Source of the DNA: Gari tellinella
Lineage: Eukaryota > Mollusca > Bivalvia > Cardiida > Psammobiidae
NCBI GenBank assembly: GCA_922989275.2
Contig: OV277862.1
Location: forward strand, 22,115,543 to 22,179,542
DNA length: 64,000 nucleotides
Direction: 5' to 3'
Both the position numbers and the translations under genes were made by a program. How positions within the stretch are numbered: the stretch's first letter is position 1; every line of letters starts with the position of its first letter. The notes below the pieces were generated by a model. It was not told the origin of the DNA, did no database searches, and was given only the letters and a program-made list of their open reading frames with translations. Below, in pieces: positions 11,340-22,090 of this stretch.

Positions 11340-13290
11340 AATCAACAATTACAACAACTCAATACCAGAAATGGGTGTCAAAGCCACCTGATGCTCGCCT
11401 GTTTTATATTTAAGTCTAAAAACATCTTGTACCAAAAACAATTTTCAGATAACTCCTGCCACAAGTATCCTTTTTTGACAATAATTGCACACCTTCAAGA
11501 ACTTTTACTTATAGACATTGTGTGCAAGTATAATTCAAATCCATTCAAAACTGTAGTTGCTAGAGAGTAAAAACTGATAAATATGGCTTTTTTTACTTAT
11601 CAAGGGCAGATAACTCATGACTAATTTCTCCGTTTTCAACAATAATCAATTTCATATGAAAACTAATAGCCTAATAGTTCAAGAAAGTTTTTATCAAAAT
11701 CCATGCATATTTATAGACACTAACATGTAAACAATATCAAAATAAAGCATTTTCTAGCATTTCTAAGTACATCAAGGGCAGATAACTCTTGTCACAAGTA
11801 TCCTTTTTTGACAATAATTGCACACCTGCAAGAACTTGTACTTATAGACATTGTGTGCGAGTATAAACAAAATATGTTGAATACTGTATTTGCTAGAGTA
11901 AAAAAAGAGGGCCTGAAGGCCCTGATATCGCTCACCTGTTGCACTGAAGCTTGATAGCTTTACCTTTCTCTTTCACCCGTTTTAATCTAAATCCATTCAA
12001 ATTTGTAGTATAGCATGTAAACAATTGTGGAATACAACCTCATAATTCAAGTATAGTATAGTACATCAAGGGCAGATAACTAGAGTCTAAACAATACTGA
12101 AATGAAGCCTTTTCTAGCATTTCAAAGTATATCAAGGGCAGATAACTATTGCCACAATGATTAGATTTCAACAATAATTGCACTCCTTTGAGAACTTATA
12201 GCTATATACAACTCTTGACCTATTGGTCCGATTTCAACTATAATCACACTTATTCGAACTCTTATGGTCATATACAATCTGAGCAAGTTTGAAAAAGACT
12301 GGATAAAAATTGTGGACTCTATAGAGTGTAAACACCGTTAAATATGGCATTTTCAGCAATTCAAAGGTAGATAATTCTCAACCTATGGGTCCGATTTCAA
12401 TCATAATCAAACTCATCTGAACTCTTATGGTCATATACAATCTGAGCAAGTTTGAGATAGATTGGATAAAAATTGTGGCCTCTAGAGTGTAAACACCCTT
12501 AAACATGGCATTTTCAGCAATTCAAAGGTAGATAACTCGCTACCTATTGGTCTGATTTCAACTAAAATCGAACTCATCTGAACTCTTATAGTCATATACA
12601 ATCTAAGCAAGTTTGAGAAAGATTGGAGAAAAATTGTGGCCTCTAGAGTGTAAACACTTTTAAATATGGCATTTTCAGCAATTCAAAGGTAGATAACTCT
12701 TGATATTTTGGTCTGATTTCAACTATAATTGAACTCATCCAAACTCTTATGGTAATATACAATCTGGGCAAGTTTGAGAAAGATTGGATAAATAATGTGG
12801 CCTGAGTGTAAACACTGTTAAATATGGCATTTTCAGCAATTCAAAGGTAGATAACTCTTGACCTATTGATCCGATTTCAACCATAATCAAACTCATCCAA
12901 ACTCTTATGGTAATATACAATCTGAGTAAGTTTGAGAAAGATTGAATAAATATTGTGGCCTCTAGAGTGTAAACACTAAAATTGTTGACGACGGACGACG
13001 ACAGCGGACGACGCACGGCGGACATTCAAGTATTGCAAAAGCTCATCCTGAGCTAGCTCAGGTGAGCTAAAAACTGTTAAATATGGCATTTTTTACACAA
13101 AAAGGGCAGATAACTCGTAAATTCCTAAACATTTCTGAATTTTTTTTTAATTTCCCCCGGTGCTCCTATGATGACAAATAACTATACCAAGTTTCATCCA
13201 AATCTGTTTATCGGTTTCAGAGATACAGTTGCGGACGGACAACGTGACGGACGGACCACTTAAATGATATTTAGGGCCAGCTTACAAGGG
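11340..13290 (+). repeat. Older family A-like element split by a younger family A element
   Basis: The outer sequence (11340-11900 and 13073-13290) shares divergent family A phrases (gggcagataactc, gataaatatggc). It breaks at 11900 (tgctagagta) and resumes at 13073 (aaactgttaaatatggc), consistent with insertion of the inner element at 11901-13072. A cggacggaca stretch at about 13232-13256 marks the outer right side. Confidence 0.65.
11901..13072 (+). repeat. Family A element
   Basis: Left end aaaaaagagggcctgaaggc...cgctcacctgttg, about five ~150-bp monomers, then gacgacggacgacgacagcg and the hairpin end agctcatcctgagctagctc aggtgagctaa. It lies inside the older element above. Confidence 0.85.
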
Positions 13291-13504
13291 GCTATTTATA
13301 AAGGGCCTTTAAAGTTCAAGGGGCCATAAATAAAGGCCCATCCACTGGGCGTCATTTTAGGCCCCTAGTTACTGGACAATCGCACGGACGGACTTTCCCA
13401 CAATATGATAGATACGTGGCTAAAATTGTGTCCATAACCTAGACACATAATTTAAAAACATTAACCTGGCAGTTTCTTGTAACCTAAAACAGTATCCCTC
13501 TGCC
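13291..13504. other. Short interval with gggcc-rich inverted motifs
   Basis: Contains several interleaved aggggcc / ggccccta motifs (about 13270-13370) and a ctttcggcagggg end motif near 13503. Boundaries of any element are unclear. Confidence 0.35.
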
Positions 13505-14540
13505 TTTCGGCAGGGGATAATAACGATATTTGGTAAAGGGCCTCTAGAAGTGTCACCATGCCAAATATCAAAGCTCTGGCCATATTAGTTTCAGAGAAGA
13601 AGATGATTGAAGATTTCACTACCAGTATATAATTCTATGTAAAATAGTGACCCTCGGGGGCCAATTTTGACCCCAGGGTCAAAATTTGAACAATCTTGAT
13701 AGAGGACCTATAGATGACGCCTTGTGCCAAAATATCTAAGCTCTGGCCCTTCTGGTTTTTGACAAGAAGATTTTTGAAGTTTTCATTTTAACAATCTATT
13801 TTTAGCTCCTGTGACCTAGATATGCGAAGGACCAGAAATGTTTGAACAACTTTGAAAGAGGACCATATAAGGATCATTCAGGCCAAGTTTGATAAAAATT
13901 AGTGATGTTAACGGTTAACCGTTAGAAGCGCGGTTAATCGGTTACGCCCTCATATTTACTTTCAAATTGAGTGTAACAATGAATGACTCAAGATTCAGAT
14001 CGGATGCTTACTTACCAATGCATGTATATTCTTACACAAATTTAGAGTGCAGATGAAAACATGTAGCACTTCAGAACTGGAACATATTCTTTGAAATTCT
14101 GTTTCGAAATGGATCTAAAGCCCAATAGAAAATCGCCGAATATTTCATACATGCATGTAAAGTGTAGATTTTTAATGATTTTGAAAGCAGCCTGGATTCA
14201 GATCGGACGCAGTTTCACTCGGCGTCTGGTCGGAATTCAGACTATTCGACATTTGTCAATAGGATTCTTCAAAGAATGGATGGCTTTCATTAACATTCGA
14301 ACTAACAGTAGGTAGTAGACATTTTTCTCGGCAATACAATTGGTTTAATTTAATGTAATGTTAACCGGTTTTTGCTTGCGATTAACCGGTTACAATATCC
14401 GTAACCGTTAACATCCCTAATAAAAATGCATCCATTAGTTTTGGAAAAGTTGTCGTTTAAAGAAATTGTTGACAACGAACGAACAACAGACATAGGACAA
14501 TCAAAATAGCTCACCTTGGCACTACGTGCCAGGTGAGCTA
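13505..14540 (+). repeat. Family C-type fragment carrying a hAT-like MITE
   Basis: 13505-13899 matches family C (aagtgtcaccatgccaaata, gctctggccatattagtttc). It breaks at 13899 and resumes at 14420 (ataaaaatgcatccattagt), ending with agctcaccttggcactacgt gccaggtgagctaa. The inner 520 bp is a separate element. Confidence 0.8.
13900..14419 (+). mobile_element. 520-bp non-autonomous hAT-like element
   Basis: Ends TAGTGATGTTAACGG and CCGTTAACATCCCTA (inverted, one mismatch), flanked by perfect 8-bp duplications ATAAAAAT (13892-13899 and 14420-14427). Subterminal ggttaaccg / cggttaac motifs add a second inverted layer. The 8-bp duplication and TAGNGATG-type end fit hAT. A palindrome at about 14193-14252 (ggattcagatcggacgcag) lies inside. 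No transposase is encoded. Confidence 0.88.
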
Positions 14541-15149
14541 AAGACCTAAGTCCAAAACATGATAAATTTGAAATAAATCAAAATCATTTTTAAATTTCAA
14601 CTATATAACATCAATGTTGAATGCCAAATGAATCTCCATACAAAATTTCAGCACCCTAGCACAAGTATTAAGCTTTAAAACAACCCTTCCCAAAAACTTC
14701 AACCTTGGCCACGCTCAAGCTCACTCACGCCGGGGGGTATGACATTAGCTCTGCTGTACTACGAACAGGCGAGCTAAAAATGCTTGTTTAAGGTTTTTCC
14801 AGAGGAGCTTTCTGCATTTCTTTCATCCTGCTTGAACCCATTACCCAAACTAGAGGGATGGCTTTGTCTGTAAGACAAATATGATGCTCCGCTCCAGCAA
14901 AACTTTTACTAAGTTCAACTGACTGTAATTTTGTGAAAAATTAAATCAAAATCCTGTTCAACTGCACATCTAAAGTATATGTGCAAACACACTGCCAAGT
15001 TATAAGGTTGTAGCTTGAAAATTGTAGCAGGAGTTGGCCGTACAAAGGATGTACTGTATGTGGGACGGACGGACGGACAGACAGGGGTAAAACAGTATGC
15101 CTCAACTGATCGTCACGAGGGCATAACAACACGCCTTTTTACAGATCTA
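14541..15149 (+). repeat. Right ends of two further interspersed elements
   Basis: The first ends at about 14780 in gctgtactacgaacaggcga gctaaaaa, the ending type of family E. The second ends near 15125 with gggacggacggacggacaga, then cgtcacgagggcataac. Their left ends are not recognised. No gene. Confidence 0.5.
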
Positions 15150-15295
15150 ATTTATTCATCCACTGAAGAAAAAGAAATTATTTCTATATCCAAGCAGACT
15201 GATGAAACTTAAAGCAGATTGAAAGTAAAGCAGAATGTGCCTTAATGTCACCTATGTTCAATACAAGAAACAGACTATGGGGTAATGGGTTGAGG
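15150..15295 (-). mobile_element. M1 fragment in reverse orientation
   Basis: Reads aagcagattgaaagtaaagc...caagaaacagactatggggt aatgggttgag, i.e. the M1 terminal arm on the right side. It is truncated on the left. Confidence 0.7.
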
Positions 15296-15448
15296 TGCTA
15301 TCTGTGTTAAGCTACATCAATGAGCCTTCTACAGAGTTGCAGTAATAGTGATACTAATTACTCTACTGTATCTGCATCACATTATTCATCCTGAACCTTC
15401 TCCTGCTAGTAACTAATTATCGAAAGTGTTTTTTTTTAAAAATGGTGT

Positions 15449-15494
15449 AGACCCTGATCAGACAGCTCCTGACAGAGCTGTCTGATCAGGGTCT
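15449..15494 (-). other. Perfect 20-bp hairpin in the LRP12-like 3' UTR region
   Basis: agaccctgatcagacagctc, a 6-base loop (ctgaca), then the exact reverse complement. It lies about 345 bases past the receptor stop codon on the transcribed strand. It resembles the M2-core palindromes (gatcagac...gtctgatc) and so may be a remnant mobile element instead of a regulatory stem. Confidence 0.7.
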
Positions 15495-15622
15495 TCACTG
15501 TTTTCTGACAAGAGTGAATTTTTGCCTTATTTCATTAGCCAATGCAATAGTTAGGATGATGCATATTCATAGGGGGTGGAGTTTTATATATGGATATGTA
15601 GCGAGAGAAGGGATCAGATTGT

Positions 15623-15807
15623 GCAGTAAAACCTCACTATTACGACCACTAAATTGTATTAATTATTAGGTGTTTATGACAGGTGACATCTTTAAGTCAG
15701 ATGACAGTTAAACAGAAAGCTCTTTTACTGTCATCTTGCTTTAAGCTGTCACCTGTATTTTGTACAATCAATAAAACTTCTTTTTAGGGGTCTTAATAGA
15801 GTGTTTT
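15623..15807 (-). mobile_element. M3 miniature element in the 3' UTR of the receptor gene
   Basis: Left end cagtaaaacctcactattac gaccact, internal palindrome acaggtgacatctttaagtc / gctttaagctgtcacctgt, right end degraded (gtcttaatagagtg). Same family as 29572-29769 and 36701-36871. It lies 32 bases beyond the stop codon, so the 3' UTR is largely transposon. Confidence 0.75.
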
Positions 15808-15838
15808 TTCTTGTATACAAAAAAGACTGGTTTATATA

Positions 15839-16893
15839 CTATACTATTTCACTAGTGTTAACCCTCTGGGGCCTGTTTAGTGAGACCATGGGCACCTCAT
15901 TATCACTGCAAATGTCAGACCCTGTGGAATTAAGTGAGTCTTGGGACCTACTTCTATGCACTAAACAATTTTGACCTTCAGAGATTAGTCGGTTTCCTTG
16001 GAAACCCTCTGGTTTAGGTGTTGAATTCCTGGAATTTTCAAAGTCTTCCACTGAATTGTCAGATTCATTCTCTATGTCAGAGTCTTTTGGAAATGTGGAT
16101 GAAGTTTGAATTTCTGGCATTTCTATAAAGTCTATAGAGGCACTAGCAGTTTCTAAACTAGCTGTATCACAGTGTCCTTGACCTAGGGAAGGGTCATTCA
16201 GAATGGAAACATTGTCTTCTAAAATGCAGGCATCATCTGATGACTCATCATCCCCTGCACCTTCTCGCTCCCATAGGGCTGAAAGACTGTCTGAACCCAA
16301 AATGTTAGCTACATCAACATCTGTCTGTCCTTCACTCTGACCTTGACCCTGGTTACTATGGTTACTCTCACTATCAGCTGAATCTGTGTCACTATCAGAC
16401 TGACCTGTTTCCGTAGCAGGGAGTTCCCTATCAACAATGACATTTTCTGTCTCTTCTAAGATAGATGAGAGTTGTTGTGCTTGTACACTGGTAGAGCCAC
16501 TATCAGCTGTGGGTTCACTGTTGTTACAAAATGGTGGAGTAACAGCAGTGGAACTGTCAGTAACACCACTGCTCTGTCCTTGATTATTCCTCGATGACCT
16601 GCGCCTGTTACGTCTTGACCTCCTTGCAGAGTTTCTCATTCTTTCTAAGATTTCTTGTTGCACTTCGTCAAAGTTCCTCGATGTGAGCATAGCCTCATGG
16701 TATGGTGGTGGAGCGCGACGTCGTAAGAACTCTGCGTACAATCGACTCATTGGAGTCTCTTGCCTAGGACCTCCTTGTCTCTCAGCTGTCCTAAGCGAGT
16801 ACAGCTTACAAGAACAGCCGAGAAGTATAACCATCATCAGAGCACAAACCATAGCACCAGAGATAGTAGCAATAATCACTCTTTTGGTACTCC
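15839..16893 (-). CDS. LRP12: LRP12-like last exon: transmembrane helix and cytoplasmic tail
   Basis: Terminal exon after acceptor tgtattttcag, entering in phase 1 and ending at TAG (15839-15841). It encodes 351 residues. After a short GSTKR juxtamembrane segment, residues 6-27 form one helix (IIATISGAMVCALMMVILLG), followed by CSCKLYSLR, which is nearly the LRP12 membrane exit. The tail holds a YAEFLRRRAPPPYHEAM segment (residues about 53-69) with a PPPY WW-binding motif, the place where vertebrate LRP12 has a related LRREAPPSY stretch. Then come an Arg-rich patch (residues about 91-103) and about 240 residues rich in Ser, Asp and Glu with many potential phosphosites. A signalling or endocytic adaptor role is inferred. 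Downstream 3' UTR sequence is made of an M3 element and a perfect hairpin; the first minus-strand AATAAA I see is near 15156. Confidence 0.92.
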
Positions 16894-16984
16894 CTGAAAA
16901 TACACATATATATGGTTATATATAGATAATAACACCAAAGAGCCCTACTGGAGAAAAATGTTTGCTAGTTTATGAGATTAAAAA

Positions 16985-17261
16985 TAAACAGGAGGCCCAG
17001 AGGGCCACATTTCTCTCACCTGAGAACATAAGAAGCTGACTGGGCAAGACAACATTTTGATATAGCTATGACCCAGGTGTCATAATTTGATCTCCGTAGA
17101 GGACCACAATGGGAAGCTACATCTCAGATATAAAGGATCTGGGCCTTACTGTTTAAGAGAAGAAGATTTTTAAAGGTTTTCCCATAAACAAGAGCCGCAT
17201 GCGGCCCTAAATCGCTCACCTGGTACCCATGTTTACGGTCATGGTAATGAACCAGTAATGA
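16985..17261 (+). repeat. Fragments of caagag elements
   Basis: 16988 begins a left end (aaacaggaggcccagagggcc...ctctcacctgag) with family D/C-like core; a second left end (aaacaagagccgcatgcggc cctaaatcgctcacctggta) begins at about 17187 and is cut off by the family A element at 17262. Confidence 0.65.
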
Positions 17262-18645
17262 TACAAGAGGGCCTGAAGGCCCTGATATCGCTCACCATTT
17301 GTAATGAAGCCTGATAGCTTTACCTTTGAATTTCACCCATTTTATTCTAAATCCATTCAAGTTTGTCGACCTACTGTAGTATAGTAGAGTACATCAAAGG
17401 CAGATAACTAGAGCCTAAACAATACTGAAATTAAGCCTTTTTCTAGCATTTCAAAGTATATCAAGGACAGGTAACTATTGCCACAATGATTACATTTCAA
17501 CAATAATTGCACTCCTTCGAGAACGTATAGCTACATCCTTTGTGTACAAGTATAATCAAAATCCATTGAAAACTGTAGTTGCAAGAGTGTAAACGCTGTA
17601 AAATATGGCATTTTCAGCAATTCAAAGGTAGATATCTCTTGATCTATTTGTCCGATTCCAACCATAATCACCCTTTTTCCAACTCTTATGGTCATATACA
17701 ATATGGGCAAGTTTGAGAGAGCTTGGATAAATATTGTGGCCTCTAGAGCGTAAACACTGTTAAATATATCATTTTCAGCAATTCAAAGGTAGATAACTCT
17801 TGACCTATTGATCCGATTACAACCAAAATTGAAATCATATGAAGTCTTATGGTAATATACAATCTGAGTAAGTTTGAGAAAGATTGGATAAAATTTGTGG
17901 CCTCTAGAGTGTAAACATCGTTAAATATGGCATTTTCAGCAATTCAAAGGTATATAACTCTCGACCTATAAGTCTGCTTTCAACCATAATCAAACTCATT
18001 TTAACTCTTATAGTAATATACAATCTGAGCAAGTTTAAGAAAGATTTGATAAAAATTGTGAACTCTAGAGTGTAAACACCGTTAAAAATGGCATTTTCAG
18101 CAATTCAAAGGTAGATTACTCTTGATCTATTTGTCCGATTTCAACCAAAATCAAACTCATCCGAACTCTTATGGTCATTTACAATCTGGGCAGGTTTTAG
18201 AAAGATTGGATAAATAATGTGGCCTCTAGAGTGTAAACACTGTTAAATATGGCATTTTGAGCAATTCAAAGGTAGATAACTCTTGATCTATTTGTCCGAT
18301 TTCAACCAAAATCAAACTATTCTGAACTCTTATGGTCATATACAATCTGGGCAGATTTTAGAAAGATTGGATAAATACTGTGGCCTCTAGAGTGTAAACA
18401 CTGTTAAATATGGCATTTTCAGCAGTTCAAAGGTAGAAAACTCATGACCTATTTGTCCAATTTCAACCATAATCAAACTCATCCGAACTCTTATGGCAAT
18501 ATACCATCTGAGCAAGTTTGAGAAAGATTGGATAAAAATTGTGGTCTCTAGAGTGTAAACACTAAAATTGTTGACGCCGCACGGCGGACGTCGGACAATC
18601 AAGGATTGCAATAGCTCACCCTGAGCTAGCTCAGGTGAGCTAAAA
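17262..18645 (+). repeat. Family A element
   Basis: Left end acaagagggcctgaaggccc...cgctcaccatttg, six to seven ~150-bp monomers, right end gacgccgcacggcggacgtc then agctcaccctgagctagctc aggtgagctaa. The left hairpin variant 'ctcaccatttg' is shared with 31111 and 56601, defining a sub-lineage. Confidence 0.85.
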
Positions 18646-19645
18646 ATTCCATGATAAATTAACCCCCACCCCAAGGCAGCCATGTTGTTTGAACTAGGAA
18701 GATTCTTTGAAGAAAACTGGCAAAGGGTCACCCATCATTACTTTTTAAAAAATATTCTTAAATCAGACCAATAGTTTCAGAGAAAAAGATTTTTGAAAAA
18801 ATTCTATACAGAAATTTAAGGAAAACTTGCCCCACCCACTGGCGCCCATGATTTTTAAGATATCAAAATGATTTTAAGAAATCTGGTAGAGGGTCACCCA
18901 TGCCACATTTGTGTAAAATTATTTTCAATTTGGACCAGCAGTTTCACAGAAGAAGATTTTTAAAAGTTTAACTATACAGTATATCATAAGGAAAACGTGC
19001 CCCACCCACTGGCGGCCATGTTTTTTAAGATATAAAAATTATTTTAAGAAATCTGGTAGAGAGTCACCAATGGATCATTTGTGTACAATTATTTTCAATT
19101 TGGACCAGCAGTTTCCCAGAAGAAGATTTTTAAAGTTTTTACTATACAGTATCATAAGGAAAACGTGCCCCACCCACTGGCGGCCATGTTATTTAAGATA
19201 TCAAAATTATTTTAAGAAATCTGGTAGAGGGTCACCCATGGATCATTTGTGTGAGATTATTTTCAAATTGGATCAGCGGTTCACTATATAGCCATATAAG
19301 GAAAATCTGCCCCACCCACTGGCGGCCATGCTTTTTAAGATAGGAACATTATTTTAAGAAATCTTATAGAGGGTCACCAATGGCACATTTGGGTAAAATT
19401 ATTTTCAATTCAGACCAGTAGTTTTTGACAAGAAGATTTTTAAAGTTTTTCAATTGGTTGCCATAGCAACCACAATTTCAATTGGATGACCTATATTTCA
19501 AGAAATCTGAGAGAGTACCCTACAAGGAACAATCCTATGAAGTTTTAATGAAATTTACCCAGTAGTTTCCAAGCAGAAGATCATTAAAGAAAAAGTTGAT
19601 GACACAAGACGACGGACACAGGGCGATCACAATAGCTCACCTTGG
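18646..19645 (+). repeat. Tandem array of ~140-170-bp monomers
   Basis: Five copies of a unit containing cccacccactggcggccatg, ttttaagaaatctggtagag and gtttcagagaagaagattttt, starting near 18660, 18830, 19000, 19167 and 19309. It ends with caagacgacggacacagggc and a truncated right end (agctcaccttggcac), so it is the core of an element whose left end is lost. Confidence 0.8.
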
Positions 19646-19975
19646 CACTTTCCTAAGAAATACTAATAAGCCAAAGGGCAGGCCATTTTTGGCCAGGGGT
19701 CATAATTTGAACAATCTTGGTTGAGGACCGCAAGGCAAAGCTATATGCCAAATATTAAAGATCTGGGCCTTACAGTTTCAGAGAAGAAGATTTTTAAAGG
19801 TTTTCCTATATAAGTCTATGTAAAACTGATAAGCCCCTAGGCGGGGCCAATGTTGACCTGGGGGTAATAATTTGAACAATCTTGGTAGAGGACCATAAGA
19901 CAAAGCTATATGTCAAATATTAATGATCTGGGCCATACAGTTTTAGAGAAGAAGCTTTTTAAAGGTTTTCCTAAG
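19646..19975 (+). repeat. Family C-related core fragment
   Basis: Repeats of gggtcataatttgaacaatc ttggt, gatctgggccttacagtttc and ctatgtaaaactgataagcc, as in the terminal element at 63179-64000. Both ends are missing. Confidence 0.7.
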
Positions 19976-21642
19976 AACAAGAGGGCCATGGCCCTAAATT
20001 CGCTCACCTGAGGACATTGTAGTTTGTACCTAAGTTGACTGGGCAAGACAACATTTTAATATAACGGAGTTATCTTCCGGACAAGAAAACATGACAAAAG
20101 GGAATTTTGTTGCCAAGCTTATGACCCTTATCCATGACACATCCTCTTATCAAGCTATTTCCATTACCAGTAAATGATAATTATTTCACTAGCGTCAGCA
20201 GAACTGGAGTTATTTTTCTGACAATAAAATATGACAAAGAGGAAAAACAAAATATTGCTGACCTTGTGCATGGCATTTTCTCTCATCAGTTTCTTTCCAT
20301 ACATAAAATTTCATTACAATAGCATCAGTAGAACTGGAGTTGTCTTCTGGACAAGAAAATATCACATAAGGAAATAACTCCAAAAACAATGATGTCAGAG
20401 TTATGGCCTTTGCAAATGGCACTTCCTCTCATTAGGCTCTTTCCAAATAGGCAATTTAATTTTACCCATTACCCCATAGCCTGTTTCTAGTTTTGAAAAT
20501 AGGAGGCCACCTAAAGCAGGTTGAAAGTAAAGCAGAATGCGTCTTAATGCACACTATGCTTTACTTTCAAACTGCTTTAAGCTACCATCTACTAGGATAT
20601 AGACACTTATTTCTTATCTTACATTTTCATGATTGTATAAAGTGGAATTATTTTCTTAAGTGGAGGAATGAATTAAAGGCCTAAAAATGCACATTTATGG
20701 GGTAATGGGTTAACAAACATGAGTATTTATGGGGGAATGGGTTGAATTGGAATTATCTCCTGGACAAGAAAAAATGACAAGACATACAGATAACTCTGAC
20801 AAAACCAATATTAAACATATGTATAAATATGGAATAAGACATAATTACATAACTGTCAGTGGATCACTTCCAGATCCTGTTTCTCTAAGTATGAAGCAGA
20901 CTGAACCATTACTAAACTTTAGCAGACAACATGTTCAGCAGACGCCACCAGTTCTGTTGGTCAGTCATTGAGGTCAAATATTATGCAAAAGTTGGGGAGT
21001 AGCATAGGAGCTGCTGGCTTACCCTTATCAGACTGAAATGATGTCTGCTTAAAACCTACTGTATGTGAAAAATGTACAAAAAACCAATTTAGAAAATGTT
21101 AAGTAGGTAATTGAGTGGCAAATAGTTTGGATCCAGATTAGATGCAGCATTATGTTGCATCTGATCTGGATCCAAACTGTTTGCAAATATTGGCTATTTG
21201 CCCTTAGTATATTAAGGGCCTCAGGTAAATACAGTTCTGCATAAATAGAAATACCATGAGACCTGCCTAGAGCAGCACTAAAACTGCTTAGGGTGGGGTC
21301 AAGTGTGACCCTACGGATTTCATTTGAACAAACTTTAGAGGGATCCACCAGGAGATACTACTGTAAAAATATCAAAGCTTAGGGGCTAGTAGTTTTTGAC
21401 AAGAAGATGTTTTAAAGTTTTTTGCTTTTGTAAGCAGAGTTTGTGCTTTTTTCCTTTCATTTGAACAACTTCTGTAGAGAAGCATCCAAGGAACATCATG
21501 AGCAGGTTAAACTCTCCCTCCAATCCTCGGGTTCAGAGGAGATGTCATTTGAAGTAAATGTGAACGGACAGACGGACGACGGACGATGAGGCTGAGCGGT
21601 CACAATAGCTCACTTTGAGCCTTTGGCTCAGGTGAGCTAAAA
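19976..21642 (+). repeat. Family D element, complete, collinear with 7268-9038
   Basis: Same left and right ends and the same internal order as 7268-9038, but the M1 inside it is uninterrupted, showing the empty M2 site. It contains a palindrome at 21125-21185 (tagtttggatccagattaga / ctgatctggatccaaactg) and a cggacagacggacgacggac end run. No coding capacity. Confidence 0.88.
20462..20717 (+). mobile_element. M1 miniature element, near complete, inside family D
   Basis: From ttacccattaccccatagcc to atttatggggtaatgggtta: inverted ends, internal palindrome aagtaaagcagaatgcgtct / actatgctttactttcaaac. The TTAA at about 20543-20546 is the site that M2 occupies in the other copy. Confidence 0.88.
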
Positions 21643-22025
21643 ACTGATAAGCCGCAGGACGGGCCATTTTTGGCCCCATGGTCAAAATTTGAACAATCTT
21701 GCTAAAAGATCATTAGGTAATGATACATACCAAATATCAAAGGTCTAGGCCTTTCAGTTTCTGAGAAGAAGATTTTCTTATGAACTAAAAGTTATGTTAG
21801 AAAATCTGGTCCCACAGCAAGGGAAATAACTCTAGTCAAAAACTTTGTACAATATTTGGATCCCCCTTGTCACTGATGCTTCTGACAAAGTTTGGTTGAA
21901 ATCGGGTCAGTTGTTTCTGAGGAGATGTTGTTTTGAAAATGTGAACGGACGACGTACAACGGACACCGGACGGAATGGTATCACAATAGCCCATCCTGAG
22001 CCGATGGCTCAGGTGAGCTAAAAAC
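21643..22025 (+). repeat. Right part of a family C-related element
   Basis: Contains ctgataagccgcaggacggg, ctaggcctttcagtttctga gaagaag, and ends gacaccggacggaatggtat then agcccatcctgagccgatgg ctcaggtgagctaaaa. The left end is missing. Confidence 0.7.
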
Positions 22026-22090
22026 AACAAAACAAACACCTTGAAATTATCAAACAGGTACACTACTTGATTGAAAACTCAGGTGAGCTA

